This document shows positions 18,798-26,580 of a stretch of 63,258 nucleotides of DNA, one piece after another. Source of the stretch: an uncultured Roseburia sp. (GTDB lineage Bacteria; Bacillota; Clostridia; Lachnospirales; Lachnospiraceae). The stretch covers positions 1 to 63,258 of the forward strand of contig CANONN010000015.1 in assembly GCA_947567625.1 (NCBI GenBank), given 5' to 3'. The position numbers were made by a program, and so were the translations under genes. Below the pieces are notes generated by a model. It did not search any database, was not told where the DNA came from, and saw nothing but the letters and a program-made list of their open reading frames with translations. Every line of letters begins with the position of its first letter. Position 1 is the first letter of the stretch.

Positions 18798-19208
18798 ATG
18801 GAAATTGACAGAGCATTATTGGCGAGAGAGGCAGTTTTGGCAAAAGAAAACGCGTATGTTCCCTATTCGCATTTTCGCGTGGGGGCGGCGCTTCTGACAG
18901 CGGGGGGCGTGATCTACCGGGGCTGCAATATCGAGAATGCCGCCTATTCGCCCACAAACTGTGCCGAGCGCACCGCGATTTTTAAGGCGGTATCGGAAGG
19001 CGAGCGGTCTTTTGCGGCGATTGCCATCGCCGGGGATACCCATGACTATCTGTATCCCTGCGGAGTGTGCAGGCAGGTGCTGATGGAATTTTGCGACCCC
19101 AAAACATTTGAGATTATTCTGGTAAAAAACGAGAGAGAGCTCAAATCATTCACACTCGAAGCGCTTTATCCGGGTGGTTTTTCGGCGGAAGATCTGCACA
19201 AAATTTAG
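18798..19208 (+). CDS. cdd: Cytidine deaminase
   Basis: Deaminates cytidine and deoxycytidine in pyrimidine salvage. The protein is 136 aa, the usual homotetrameric size. Zinc and catalytic motifs are present: NCAERTAIF (Cys and Glu, about residues 52-60) and PCGVCRQVL (two Cys, about 85-93). The start at 18798 (MEIDRALL) follows a GGAGAGGAAAG site at 18781-18791; longer in-frame starts upstream lack one. Confidence 0.94.
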   Translation: MEIDRALLAREAVLAKENAYVPYSHFRVGAALLTAGGVIYRGCNIENAAYSPTNCAERTAIFKAVSEGERSFAAIAIAGDTHDYLYPCGVCRQVLMEFCDPKTFEIILVKNERELKSFTLEALYPGGFSAEDLHKI

Positions 19209-19258
19209 GTGGCAATTCAAACGGTTACGATTTTAGATAAATTTTATGGAAAAGAGAT

Positions 19259-19286
19259 TGACAAAAAAATAGCATCGTGTAATATT
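19259..19286 (+). promoter_or_regulatory. Promoter of pckA
   Basis: TTGACA (19259-19264), 16-base spacer and TAATAT (19281-19286). About 60 AT-rich bases separate it from the pckA start; the GAGGAGG ribosome site lies at 19332-19338. Confidence 0.6.
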
Positions 19287-19347
19287 TAATATAGCGATAT
19301 TTTGAAAAAAATATTTTTTTGCCAAATTATTATGAGGAGGATTACAC

Positions 19348-21072
19348 ATGTCAACAAAAGCATACTATCCAATCAATGAGATTGGCGCTGGAAAAGTTGG
19401 TTTTTCCAAGACACGTTCTATCATCGAAGCGGCTTTTTACGGCAACAATGTCGTAAAAGTAAACACATTAAAAGAAGCATATGAGTTAGCAAAAAATTCA
19501 CCGGGCACGATCGTGACCGATATGCCGATCAAGGACGGCGAGACGTTTGGACTTGAGAAGGATGCGAAAGTGCTGCTGTTCAACGATGGCGCCGTTACAG
19601 GCCGTTATGCCGCTGCACGCCGCATCAAAGGCGAGCCGGGTGTCGACGATACCAAGCTCGACAAAGTGGTCATGGACGCTGTCTATGAGACGAGATGGAA
19701 AACCATGTACCATGTGGAATGTTTTATCGGTCTTGACCCGGAGTTTATGGCGAAAGCGCATCTGCTGATTCCGGAAGGAGAGGAGAATATTCTTTACAAC
19801 TGGATGTTAAACTTCCAGTATATGTCCGACGAGTATGTAAAGATGTACAAAAAATCCAAACCGATTGCGGACGGCAAAGAGCCGGATATCTATATCTTCT
19901 CTGACCCGCAGTGGATTCCGCAGGAGAGGCCGGACGTTGACTTTAGCTGCCTGAGCGATCCTTTGACGCTCTGCTACTTCGATACCGATGCGAACTGCGC
20001 GGCGATTCTCGGTATGAGATATTTTGGCGAGCACAAGAAGGGCACGCTGACGATGGCATGGGCGCTGGCAAACAGAAACGGATATGCATCCTGCCACGGC
20101 GGACAGAAAGAGTACTCCCTCGAGGGAGGCAAGAAGTTTGTTGCTTCTGTATACGGATTGTCAGGTTCCGGCAAATCTACCCTGACACATGCAAAACATG
20201 ACGGCAAGTATGACGCGTTCGGCGGTATCAAGGTGCTTCACGATGACGCGTTTATCATCAACACCGACACCTGCGCTTCCATTGCCCTCGAGCCTACTTA
20301 TTTTGACAAGACGGCGGATTACCCGACCGGCTGCCCGGACAACGAGTACCTGTTGTCTGCACAGAACTGTTCCGCAACCTTGGATGAGAACGGCAAGATT
20401 CAGTTGGTGACAGAGGATATCCGCAACGGCAACGGACGTGCGATCAAGTCCAAATTGTGGTCTCCGAACCGCGTGGACAAGATTGATGCCCCGGTTAATG
20501 CGATCTTCTGGATTATGAAAGACCCGACGATTCCGCCGGTATTAAAGTTAAAAGGCGCTGCGCTGGCATCTGTCATGGGCGCAACTCTGGCGACGAAGAC
20601 CTCCACGGCCGAGCGTGTCGCAGCGGGAACCGACCTCAACGCATTAAGGATTGTTCCTTACGCTAACCCGTTTAGAACGTATCCGCTGGTAAACGACTAC
20701 GAGAAGTTCAAGAAACTGGTGGAGGAAAAGAATGTAGACTGCTACATCGTAAACACAGGCGACTTTATGGGAACCAAGTGTAAACCGGCAGATACCCTTG
20801 GTATTCTCGAGACGATTGTGGAAGGAAAAGCTAAGTTCGAGAAGTGGGGACCGTTTGAAGATATCGAGATCATGACGGACTGGTCCGGCAAGACGGCTGA
20901 CTTTACCCCGAATCTGGGCGACAAGGATTATGTGGCGGCATTAAAGAATGCGATGCAGAACCGTGTCGACGCCGTAGAAGGCTTTGCGACCAAGAAAGAC
21001 GGCTACGATAAGCTCCCGGATGAGGCGCTGGCAGCATTAAAGAAGCTTGTAGATGAAGCGGCATCCATCTAA
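19348..21072 (+). CDS. pckA: Phosphoenolpyruvate carboxykinase (ATP)
   Basis: Interconverts oxaloacetate and phosphoenolpyruvate with ATP/ADP and CO2. In fermentative clostridia it can run toward oxaloacetate to feed citrate or succinate. It has 574 aa, about 35 longer than the E. coli enzyme. The kinase-1 P-loop GLSGSGKSTLTHA lies near residue 271, and the metal-binding kinase-2 motif HDDAFIINTD follows near 308. The N-terminal half is diverged from E. coli PckA. It is a monocistronic gene with its own promoter and terminator. Confidence 0.92.
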   Translation: MSTKAYYPINEIGAGKVGFSKTRSIIEAAFYGNNVVKVNTLKEAYELAKNSPGTIVTDMPIKDGETFGLEKDAKVLLFNDGAVTGRYAAARRIKGEPGVDDTKLDKVVMDAVYETRWKTMYHVECFIGLDPEFMAKAHLLIPEGEENILYNWMLNFQYMSDEYVKMYKKSKPIADGKEPDIYIFSDPQWIPQERPDVDFSCLSDPLTLCYFDTDANCAAILGMRYFGEHKKGTLTMAWALANRNGYASCHGGQKEYSLEGGKKFVASVYGLSGSGKSTLTHAKHDGKYDAFGGIKVLHDDAFIINTDTCASIALEPTYFDKTADYPTGCPDNEYLLSAQNCSATLDENGKIQLVTEDIRNGNGRAIKSKLWSPNRVDKIDAPVNAIFWIMKDPTIPPVLKLKGAALASVMGATLATKTSTAERVAAGTDLNALRIVPYANPFRTYPLVNDYEKFKKLVEEKNVDCYIVNTGDFMGTKCKPADTLGILETIVEGKAKFEKWGPFEDIEIMTDWSGKTADFTPNLGDKDYVAALKNAMQNRVDAVEGFATKKDGYDKLPDEALAALKKLVDEAASI

Positions 21073-21092
21073 TAATTAAGATCAAAACCGTG

Positions 21093-21122
21093 CGGCGGCA
21101 GATTTATCTGCCGTCGTTTTCT
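21093..21122 (+). terminator. Terminator after pckA
   Basis: CGGCAGA pairs with TCTGCCG around a short TTA loop, followed by TCGTTTTC. It ends the pckA transcript. Confidence 0.65.
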
Positions 21123-21199
21123 TCTCTTGCTCTGACTTTAAGTTAAAATATTTTTTTAAATTTATAGTAAAATAATCAGAATTTGGTACAAATTTTTTG

Positions 21200-21228
21200 T
21201 TGCTTATTGGGGAACGATAAAGTATAAT
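21200..21228 (+). promoter_or_regulatory. Promoter of 6S RNA
   Basis: TTGCTT (21200-21205), 17-base spacer and a perfect TATAAT (21223-21228). Transcription would begin near 21235, at the 5' end of the predicted 6S RNA. Confidence 0.7.
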
Positions 21229-21235
21229 AAAAGAA

Positions 21236-21440
21236 ATTAAAGTGAAGTAAAGGCCTGGGGTGTTCGATACCCTGCATTTTTGAACCTACATTTCATTTCA
21301 TGGGATTCCTATATTCTCAAGAGGATGTCAGGCCATCAGCACCGTTGGTGCGCGAGCAGTGGAAGGCAGAGGCTTGTATGCGGTTACCCACCTAGCAATA
21401 GCTAGGAGTCAAAAACGCAGGAAACGGCATTTTGGGTTTT
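21236..21440 (+). ncRNA. ssrS: 6S RNA
   Basis: This 200-base stretch has no credible open frame. It contains words I associate with clostridial 6S RNA: GGGGTGTTCGAT near the 5' end, GAACCTACATT, GGGATTCCTAT, and TACCCACCTAGC...GCTAGGAG near the 3' end. A closing stem pairs CCTGCATTTTTGA (21271-21283) with TCAAAAACGCAGG (21409-21421), one mismatch. It has its own promoter and ends in a T-rich tract. 6S RNA imitates an open promoter and sequesters housekeeping RNA polymerase in slow growth. The call rests on recall of family motifs and overall architecture; a covariance-model search was not possible. Confidence 0.72.
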
Positions 21441-21685
21441 TACAAAAGAATACAAAGATTACAAAAGAGGATAGGGAACAGAAGATTTTGTGAGAGACAG
21501 AAGATATTTTGTTTCAGAAGATAAGAGTTAGGGAAACAGAAGACCATAAAAGCCACAGAAGCATAAGCTGTTATGCAGCAGCGATGTAACAAAAGAGATT
21601 GCGAAGATCGCACAAAAGAACAGCTGTTATAGCAGGTCATGATAAAATACGAATAGGTATGGGAAAGTGATTACGGATGATAAGG
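21441..21685 (+). other. Noncoding stretch with repeated CAGAAG words
   Basis: No credible gene lies between 6S RNA and the next terminator. The word CAGAAG occurs five times between about 21475 and 21565, roughly every 20-25 bases, in purine-rich DNA. It may be the body of a small RNA ending at the 21686-21722 terminator, or 6S read-through. No convincing separate promoter was found. Confidence 0.4.
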
Positions 21686-21726
21686 AGAAGCTGCCTTGCA
21701 ATAAGGCAGCTTCTAATTTCTTTTTA
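21686..21726 (+). terminator. Strong terminator in noncoding DNA
   Basis: A perfect 12-bp stem (AGAAGCTGCCTT at 21686-21697 with AAGGCAGCTTCT at 21703-21714) is followed by AATTTCTTTTT. No coding region precedes it for more than 600 bases, so it must end a noncoding transcript. Confidence 0.8.
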
Positions 21727-21844
21727 GGAAACTGCGTCGTCGAAAGCATCCGTTCCCAGGCTGCCAAGCAACGTTCCATGTCCGATGTGTTCGCAGTTAT
21801 TTTGTGGAAAAAATGTAGTGTCAATGCGTAAAAGGAATCAATGT

Positions 21845-24076
21845 ATGGTGAAAAAAAATAGAAGATTTTTGTTGCTTATAGCTGTTCTTGCCGCCGTGAC
21901 CTTAGTGCTTGTCATACTTCTTCTATTTCGCGGACGAAAGTCAGGGGGAAGCGGAGACTTTATGTCTGAGGTTCCGCTGGCTGAGGTGGTGGAGGAGTTA
22001 AAGACGGACGCCTTTCCCGCGGTTGATTGGACAAATGTGCTCGAGCAGCAGGGGAATAGCGTCATCACGAAAAAAACGGCTGTGCAGATCGTGGAACAAT
22101 TGGGCGCCGCCGATTACATAGAGGTGCCCGGCAGGGGAAAACGCCATGTGCTGACCAGAGAAGAGTGGTGTGGTCTCTACGATCAGCTGCTCGATTACTT
22201 GGATATGACGGAGGTGGTGCAAAAAGCCAGCATTTTGATTTTGGACACCGTGGAGGCCAAGGAGCAGGGCATTTTAGTGACAAATGAGGGGGACTATACC
22301 ACGGTCTTAAATCTGGCGGCATTTGAAACGTGGAAGTCCTATGAGGTCTATTGCGTCGAAAACCGCTGTGTCGGCATAGCGGGTTATGCCGACGAGGAGA
22401 CGGCGATTCAAAACGCTTATCTCAAAGCGTGCACGCCCGAAAGTATCGGCTTTTTGTACGACGGCGCCGCCTATGAAAAGAGTATGGAGCAGGCGCCGCA
22501 GCTTGCGGCAGGCGTCTATGACTTTTTATTCCTCGACGGGGAGATTGTCACGATACGGGAAAAGAAAGACAAAATATATGGCAACCTGCTTTCTTATGAT
22601 GCGGAAATGATCGAGATACAGGGATACGGCAAGGTAAACCACGAAAACAGGATACCGGTGTACCAAATCTTTGACGGTGTGGTGGAAAAGTCGATCTCGG
22701 ATGTCGTGCTCGGCAATATGGAGGCCACCTATATTACGGGCGAGGGGCAGGTCTGCGCAATTTTGCTGGAAAAACCTGCCAGTATCGCCAATATCCGTGT
22801 GCTGCTCTTGGCCGAGGGCGGCGGCAAGTTCCGGGAAGACGTGTGGATAAAGGCGACGGAGGAGGCGGATGTCTCTTACGGAGAGCAAAAGAGTGTTTTA
22901 ACGCCAGGTGAAGTCTTGCAAGCTTCCGGCTATTTTGGCGCACAGGCAGCCGGTACGCTTACGGTATCGACAAAGACGCCGGAGGGAAGACTATATCTGT
23001 GTGATGCGGCGGGCGAAGTTATGACGAACGGTTACCGCGGCACCTTCGAGGTGCGCCATTATGAGCAGGGAAGCGCGGTAGTCAATGAGCTGCCTTTTGA
23101 AGAATATCTCTACGGGGTGGTGCCGAGCGAGATGCCGTCCTCCTACGCGCCGGAAGCGCTCAAGGTGCAGGCGGTCTGCGCCAGAAGCTATGCGTACCGC
23201 CAGCTTTTGGCGGCAGATCTGGCGGCATACGGCGCGCACATTGACGACAGCACGTCCTATCAGGTCTACAACAAAGTCGCGCCGTCCGAGAGCACGACGG
23301 CGGCGGTAAACGCCACGGCAGGGCAGGTGATTACCTCCGACGGCGAAGTCGCGGATGCCTACTATTTTTCAACCTCCATGGGCTATACCGGAACAGCCGA
23401 TGTGTGGAATATCACAGATACGGACCGCTACCGGTATCTGCAAAAGAAGTGTCTCAACGAGAGCGAATTTGCGGGGGACTTGTCCAAAGAAGAAGATTTT
23501 GCCGCCTATATCGCCACCTCTCCAAACGGCTATGACAGCGGGATTAAATTTTACCGCTGGCAGGCTGCGGCCAATATGACCGATCAAACCGCAGAGGTGC
23601 AGGAGATTTTGGAGAACCGCTATCAGGTGGTGCCGCAGAGCATTTTGATTTACCGCGACAACGAGAGCGAGGCGCTGTCTTCCCCCGCTTCCCTCGGCGC
23701 GCTGCTGTCGGTTTCGGTGGATGAGAGGAATCCGTCGGGTGCATTGATCTGCCTGCATCTGCAATATGAAAAAGGATATGTGAAAGTAAAGACCGAATAT
23801 AATATACGAAAAGTGCTCGGTGCTTTTACGGAGAAGGTCACCTACGCGGACGGCTCCGTAAACGAGGACGTCACGATGCTGCCCAGCGCCTACTGTACCG
23901 TGGAGACGGGAGAGAACGGCTCGCTTCGTTTTGTCGGCGGCGGTTATGGACACGGGATAGGCATGAGCCAGAACGGTGCAAACGGGATGGCCAAAAGCGG
24001 CAAAAGTTATGATGAGATTCTGCGCTTTTTCTATGAAGGCATCGAGATTGAAACCATAAAAAAGGAAAGCGGCTGA
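21845..24076 (+). CDS. SpoIID/LytB-domain protein
   Basis: A 743-aa membrane-anchored protein, much longer than SpoIID itself. One N-terminal transmembrane segment (about residues 8-27) is followed by a roughly 350-aa extracellular part I do not recognise. The C-terminal SpoIID domain (about 395-735) begins around LPFEEYLYGVVPSEMP and ends with GGGYGHGIGMSQNGANGMA. SpoIID proteins are peptidoglycan lytic transglycosylases acting in engulfment and spore or vegetative wall remodelling. The start at 21845 (MVKKNRRF) follows AAAGGA by about 10 bases; the upstream in-frame ATG at 21785 has no ribosome site. Confidence 0.85.
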   Translation: MVKKNRRFLLLIAVLAAVTLVLVILLLFRGRKSGGSGDFMSEVPLAEVVEELKTDAFPAVDWTNVLEQQGNSVITKKTAVQIVEQLGAADYIEVPGRGKRHVLTREEWCGLYDQLLDYLDMTEVVQKASILILDTVEAKEQGILVTNEGDYTTVLNLAAFETWKSYEVYCVENRCVGIAGYADEETAIQNAYLKACTPESIGFLYDGAAYEKSMEQAPQLAAGVYDFLFLDGEIVTIREKKDKIYGNLLSYDAEMIEIQGYGKVNHENRIPVYQIFDGVVEKSISDVVLGNMEATYITGEGQVCAILLEKPASIANIRVLLLAEGGGKFREDVWIKATEEADVSYGEQKSVLTPGEVLQASGYFGAQAAGTLTVSTKTPEGRLYLCDAAGEVMTNGYRGTFEVRHYEQGSAVVNELPFEEYLYGVVPSEMPSSYAPEALKVQAVCARSYAYRQLLAADLAAYGAHIDDSTSYQVYNKVAPSESTTAAVNATAGQVITSDGEVADAYYFSTSMGYTGTADVWNITDTDRYRYLQKKCLNESEFAGDLSKEEDFAAYIATSPNGYDSGIKFYRWQAAANMTDQTAEVQEILENRYQVVPQSILIYRDNESEALSSPASLGALLSVSVDERNPSGALICLHLQYEKGYVKVKTEYNIRKVLGAFTEKVTYADGSVNEDVTMLPSAYCTVETGENGSLRFVGGGYGHGIGMSQNGANGMAKSGKSYDEILRFFYEGIEIETIKKESG

Positions 24077-24111
24077 CAACTGCTTGGCGAGAGAAAGGCT
24101 TGGTATAAGGC

Positions 24112-24966
24112 ATGAGCTTTTGGATGAAATTTTATGCAGCGATACGATTTTTTACAAAAATTTGTAAGCAGAACCGCATCAATGCCTATGCGGCGCAGGC
24201 GGCGTTTTTTATGCTGCTCTCCATCATTCCGTTTTTGATGGTATTTTCCTCGTTGCTGCAATATACGAGTATCTCAGAGGGCATGCTGTTGAAGATCATC
24301 ACAAGAATTATGCCCGAATATATCGCGCCCTTTTTGGTGTCTGTCGTGGACGAAGTCTACAACCGTTCGGTGGGAATCATATCTGTGACCGCCGTGGCGG
24401 CAGTCTGGTCGGCAGCCAAAGGCATCCAGGCGCTAAACGACGGCCTTAACGCCGTCAATGACGTGGATGAACAGCGCAATTGGCTTGTACAGCGGTTTTG
24501 GGCCGTCGTGTACATTGTCGTTTTTATGCTTGCCATTGTGATGACCTTGGTGATTCTGGTATTTGGCAACAGCCTGAGCAAGTTTGTGGCCGAGTATGTG
24601 CCGATTTTAAGCCATACCATGGAGTTTTTGTCGAGATTCCGCGGGCTTTGGATGCTGGCGGCGCTGGTTATATTTTTCGATATTTTATTTACGACGCTGC
24701 CCAACCGCAAGCTTACGCTGAAAGGGCAATTGCCCGGCGCCGCGGTCTGCGGCGTGGCGTGGTATGTCTTTTCGTTCGGACTGTCCATCTATGTCAATTA
24801 TTTTAACGGTTTTTCCATGTACGGCAGCTTGACGACGATCGCGCTCATCATGCTCTGGCTCTACTTTTGTATGTATATTATGTTCGTGTCGGCGGAGATC
24901 AACGTGCTCTATCTGGAAGATATCCGCAGGTGGAGAAAGCGGCGCAAAAGGAAAAAGCAGCAATAA
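24112..24966 (+). CDS. YihY/BrkB-family inner membrane protein
   Basis: A 284-aa integral membrane protein with about six hydrophobic segments. NRINAYAAQAAFFMLLSIIPFLMVF near residues 24-48 and the later WLYFCMYIMFVSAEINVLY are typical of the YihY/RNase BN-annotated family. The old RNase BN assignment is known to be wrong, and function is unsettled, possibly transport. The Arg/Lys-rich tail RRWRKRRKRKKQQ follows the last segment. It lies 35 bases after the SpoIID-like gene and ends before the pheS leader. Confidence 0.88.
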   Translation: MSFWMKFYAAIRFFTKICKQNRINAYAAQAAFFMLLSIIPFLMVFSSLLQYTSISEGMLLKIITRIMPEYIAPFLVSVVDEVYNRSVGIISVTAVAAVWSAAKGIQALNDGLNAVNDVDEQRNWLVQRFWAVVYIVVFMLAIVMTLVILVFGNSLSKFVAEYVPILSHTMEFLSRFRGLWMLAALVIFFDILFTTLPNRKLTLKGQLPGAAVCGVAWYVFSFGLSIYVNYFNGFSMYGSLTTIALIMLWLYFCMYIMFVSAEINVLYLEDIRRWRKRRKRKKQQ

Positions 24967-25007
24967 TTTAGTGCAGGATATTAGTGCAGGAGAAAAGAAA
25001 AAAGTAC

Positions 25008-25036
25008 TTGAAGTTTTGAAAGTCCTGTGCTAGAAT
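25008..25036 (+). promoter_or_regulatory. Promoter of the pheS T-box leader
   Basis: TTGAAG (25008-25013), 17-base spacer and TAGAAT (25031-25036), just upstream of the T-box stem I. Confidence 0.6.
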
Positions 25037-25042
25037 AGCCGA

Positions 25043-25310
25043 TAGAATAAGTAAAGGCATAGATTGTGAGGGATTTTCCCACAGTAGAGCGCTGTACCTC
25101 TGGCAGAGAGAACGGGTCATCGGCTGCAAGCCCGTTTCGGATAAGACAGCAATCGAAGTTCGCACAGGAGCCGCGTCTGTGAAAGCGAGTAGCAGATGAC
25201 GTTGATGCACGTTACGCATTTAAGTGCAAAAAGAGAGTTTATCTGGCTTTTTGAATTAGGGTGGTACCGCGGAATCATTCGTCCCTTGTGGAGGATGGTT
25301 CCGTTTTTTT
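25043..25310 (+). promoter_or_regulatory. Phe T-box riboswitch
   Basis: The conserved T-box sequence AGGGTGGTACCGCGG lies at 25258-25272. It ends in a terminator hairpin (about 25270-25303, CGGAATCAT...ATGGTTCCG) with a run of seven T. A stem I with an AGAGA-type motif and a likely TTC phenylalanine specifier (25159-25161, within CGAAGTTCGC) precede it. The TGGT bulge would pair with the ACCA end of uncharged tRNA-Phe. Uncharged tRNA favours the antiterminator and read-through into pheST. Confidence 0.93.
25270..25310 (+). terminator. T-box regulated terminator
   Basis: The hairpin formed by CGGAATCATTCGTCC and GGAGGATGGTTCCG has a CTTGTG loop region and ends in TTTTTTT. Its 5' arm overlaps the T-box sequence, the expected mutually exclusive arrangement. 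Confidence 0.88.
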
Positions 25311-25311
25311 A

Positions 25312-25480
25312 TGCACAGGGGCGCACAGATGAAATTGTTGCTCATGCAACGTGCGCCCCGCGCAGCGAGTATGGGGAAAATCTTCCCTACTCGATTGCAC
25401 AGGGGTGCGTAAGGAAATTAGCAGCTTTGCTGCACGCACCCCGCGCGGCGAGTATGGGGAAAATCTTCCCTGCTCGATTT
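25312..25480 (+). repeat. Tandem structured element between T-box and pheS
   Basis: Two 84-bp units (25312-25395 and 25396-25480) each fold into the same three hairpins. The first stem is GGGGCGCAC/GTGCGCCCC in unit 1 and GGGGTGCGT/ACGCACCCC in unit 2. The second is GTTGC/GCAAC versus GCAGC/GCTGC. The third is CGAGTA...TACTCG with an inner GGGGAA...TTCCCT. Differences between units keep the pairing, so the structure rather than the sequence is conserved. Confidence 0.85.
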
Positions 25481-25540
25481 GGAAACGGTGTCATAACTCA
25501 TATCACCCGCATGTTTGTATTCTATATTGTGGAGGTTAAG

Positions 25541-26560
25541 ATGAAGGAAAAATTACAAAAAATCAAGGATGAGGCGGTTCGCCAGATATCGGAGTCCAAA
25601 GATTTGGCCAAATTGAATGATGTGCGCGTGGCAGTCCTCGGCAAAAAAGGCGAGCTGACCGCCGTGCTCAAAAGCATGAAAGACGTCAGTCCAAAGGAGC
25701 GGCCGATCATCGGGCAGCTTGTCAATGAGACGAGGGAGAGCATCGAAAAAGTCTTAGAGGAGACGAAGGCCAAACTGGAGGCCGCGGAGCTTGAGGTCAG
25801 ACTGCGGCACGAGGTGATCGACGTGACGCTGCCCGCTAAGAAAAACAGCCTGGGACATCGTCATCCCAACACGATCGCGCTCGAGGAGATGGAACGCATC
25901 TTCACCGGCATGGGCTACGAGGTCGTGGAGGGACCGGAAGTCGAATACGACTACTACAATTTTGAGGCGCTCAATATTCCTGCCAACCATCCGGCAAAGG
26001 ACGAGCAGGATACATTCTATATCAACGACAAGATTGTTCTCCGCACCCAGACTTCTCCGGTGCAGGTGCGCGAGATGGAAAAAGGCAGGCTGCCGATTCG
26101 CATGATTGCGCCGGGCAGAGTATTCCGCTCGGACGAGGTGGACGCGACCCATTCCCCCTCGTTCCATCAGGTGGAGGGGCTTGTGATCGACAAAAATATT
26201 ACGTTTGCCGACCTCAAGGGAACATTGGCGGAGTTTGCAAAGCAGCTATTTGGCGCGGATACCAAAGTAAAGTTCCGCCCGCACCATTTCCCGTTTACGG
26301 AGCCGTCGGCCGAGATGGACGTCACCTGCTTTAAGTGCGGCGGCAAGGGCTGCCGTTTCTGCAAAGGCGAGGGCTGGATTGAGATCTTAGGATGCGGCAT
26401 GGTGCACCCGCGCGTACTTCGCATGAGCGGCATTGACCCGCAGAAATATTCCGGTTTTGCGTTCGGCGTGGGCTTAGAGCGCATTGCCCTGCTCAAATAC
26501 GAGATCGATGATATGCGTTTATTGTACGAAAATGACCAGAGATTTCTGGATCAATTCTAA
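25541..26560 (+). CDS. pheS: Phenylalanine-tRNA ligase alpha subunit
   Basis: Catalytic subunit of the alpha2-beta2 class II synthetase. It is 339 aa, standard size. The N-terminal coiled coil (about residues 1-85) binds tRNA. Class II motifs follow: [14 protein letters not shown], then [10 protein letters not shown] and [19 protein letters not shown] (motif 2), and [20 protein letters not shown] (motif 3, C-terminal). GGAGG at 25531-25535 sets the ATG at 25541. Expression is controlled by the Phe T-box upstream. Confidence 0.97.
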   Translation: MKEKLQKIKDEAVRQISESKDLAKLNDVRVAVLGKKGELTAVLKSMKDVSPKERPIIGQLVNETRESIEKVLEETKAKLEAAELEVRLRHEVIDVTLPAKKNSLGHRHPNTIALEEMERIFTGMGYEVVEGPEVEYDYYNFEALNIPANHPAKDEQDTFYINDKIVLRTQTSPVQVREMEKGRLPIRMIAPGRVFRSDEVDATHSPSFHQVEGLVIDKNITFADLKGTLAEFAKQLFGADTKVKFRPHHFPFTEPSAEMDVTCFKCGGKGCRFCKGEGWIEILGCGMVHPRVLRMSGIDPQKYSGFAFGVGLERIALLKYEIDDMRLLYENDQRFLDQF

Positions 26561-26580
26561 TAGAAGGAGCAGTGAAAATT

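Noticed and set aside
25196-25540. Long N-terminal extension of pheS
   Set aside because: The frame passes through the T-box terminator and the tandem hairpins; PheS begins [11 protein letters not shown] at 25541 after GGAGG.
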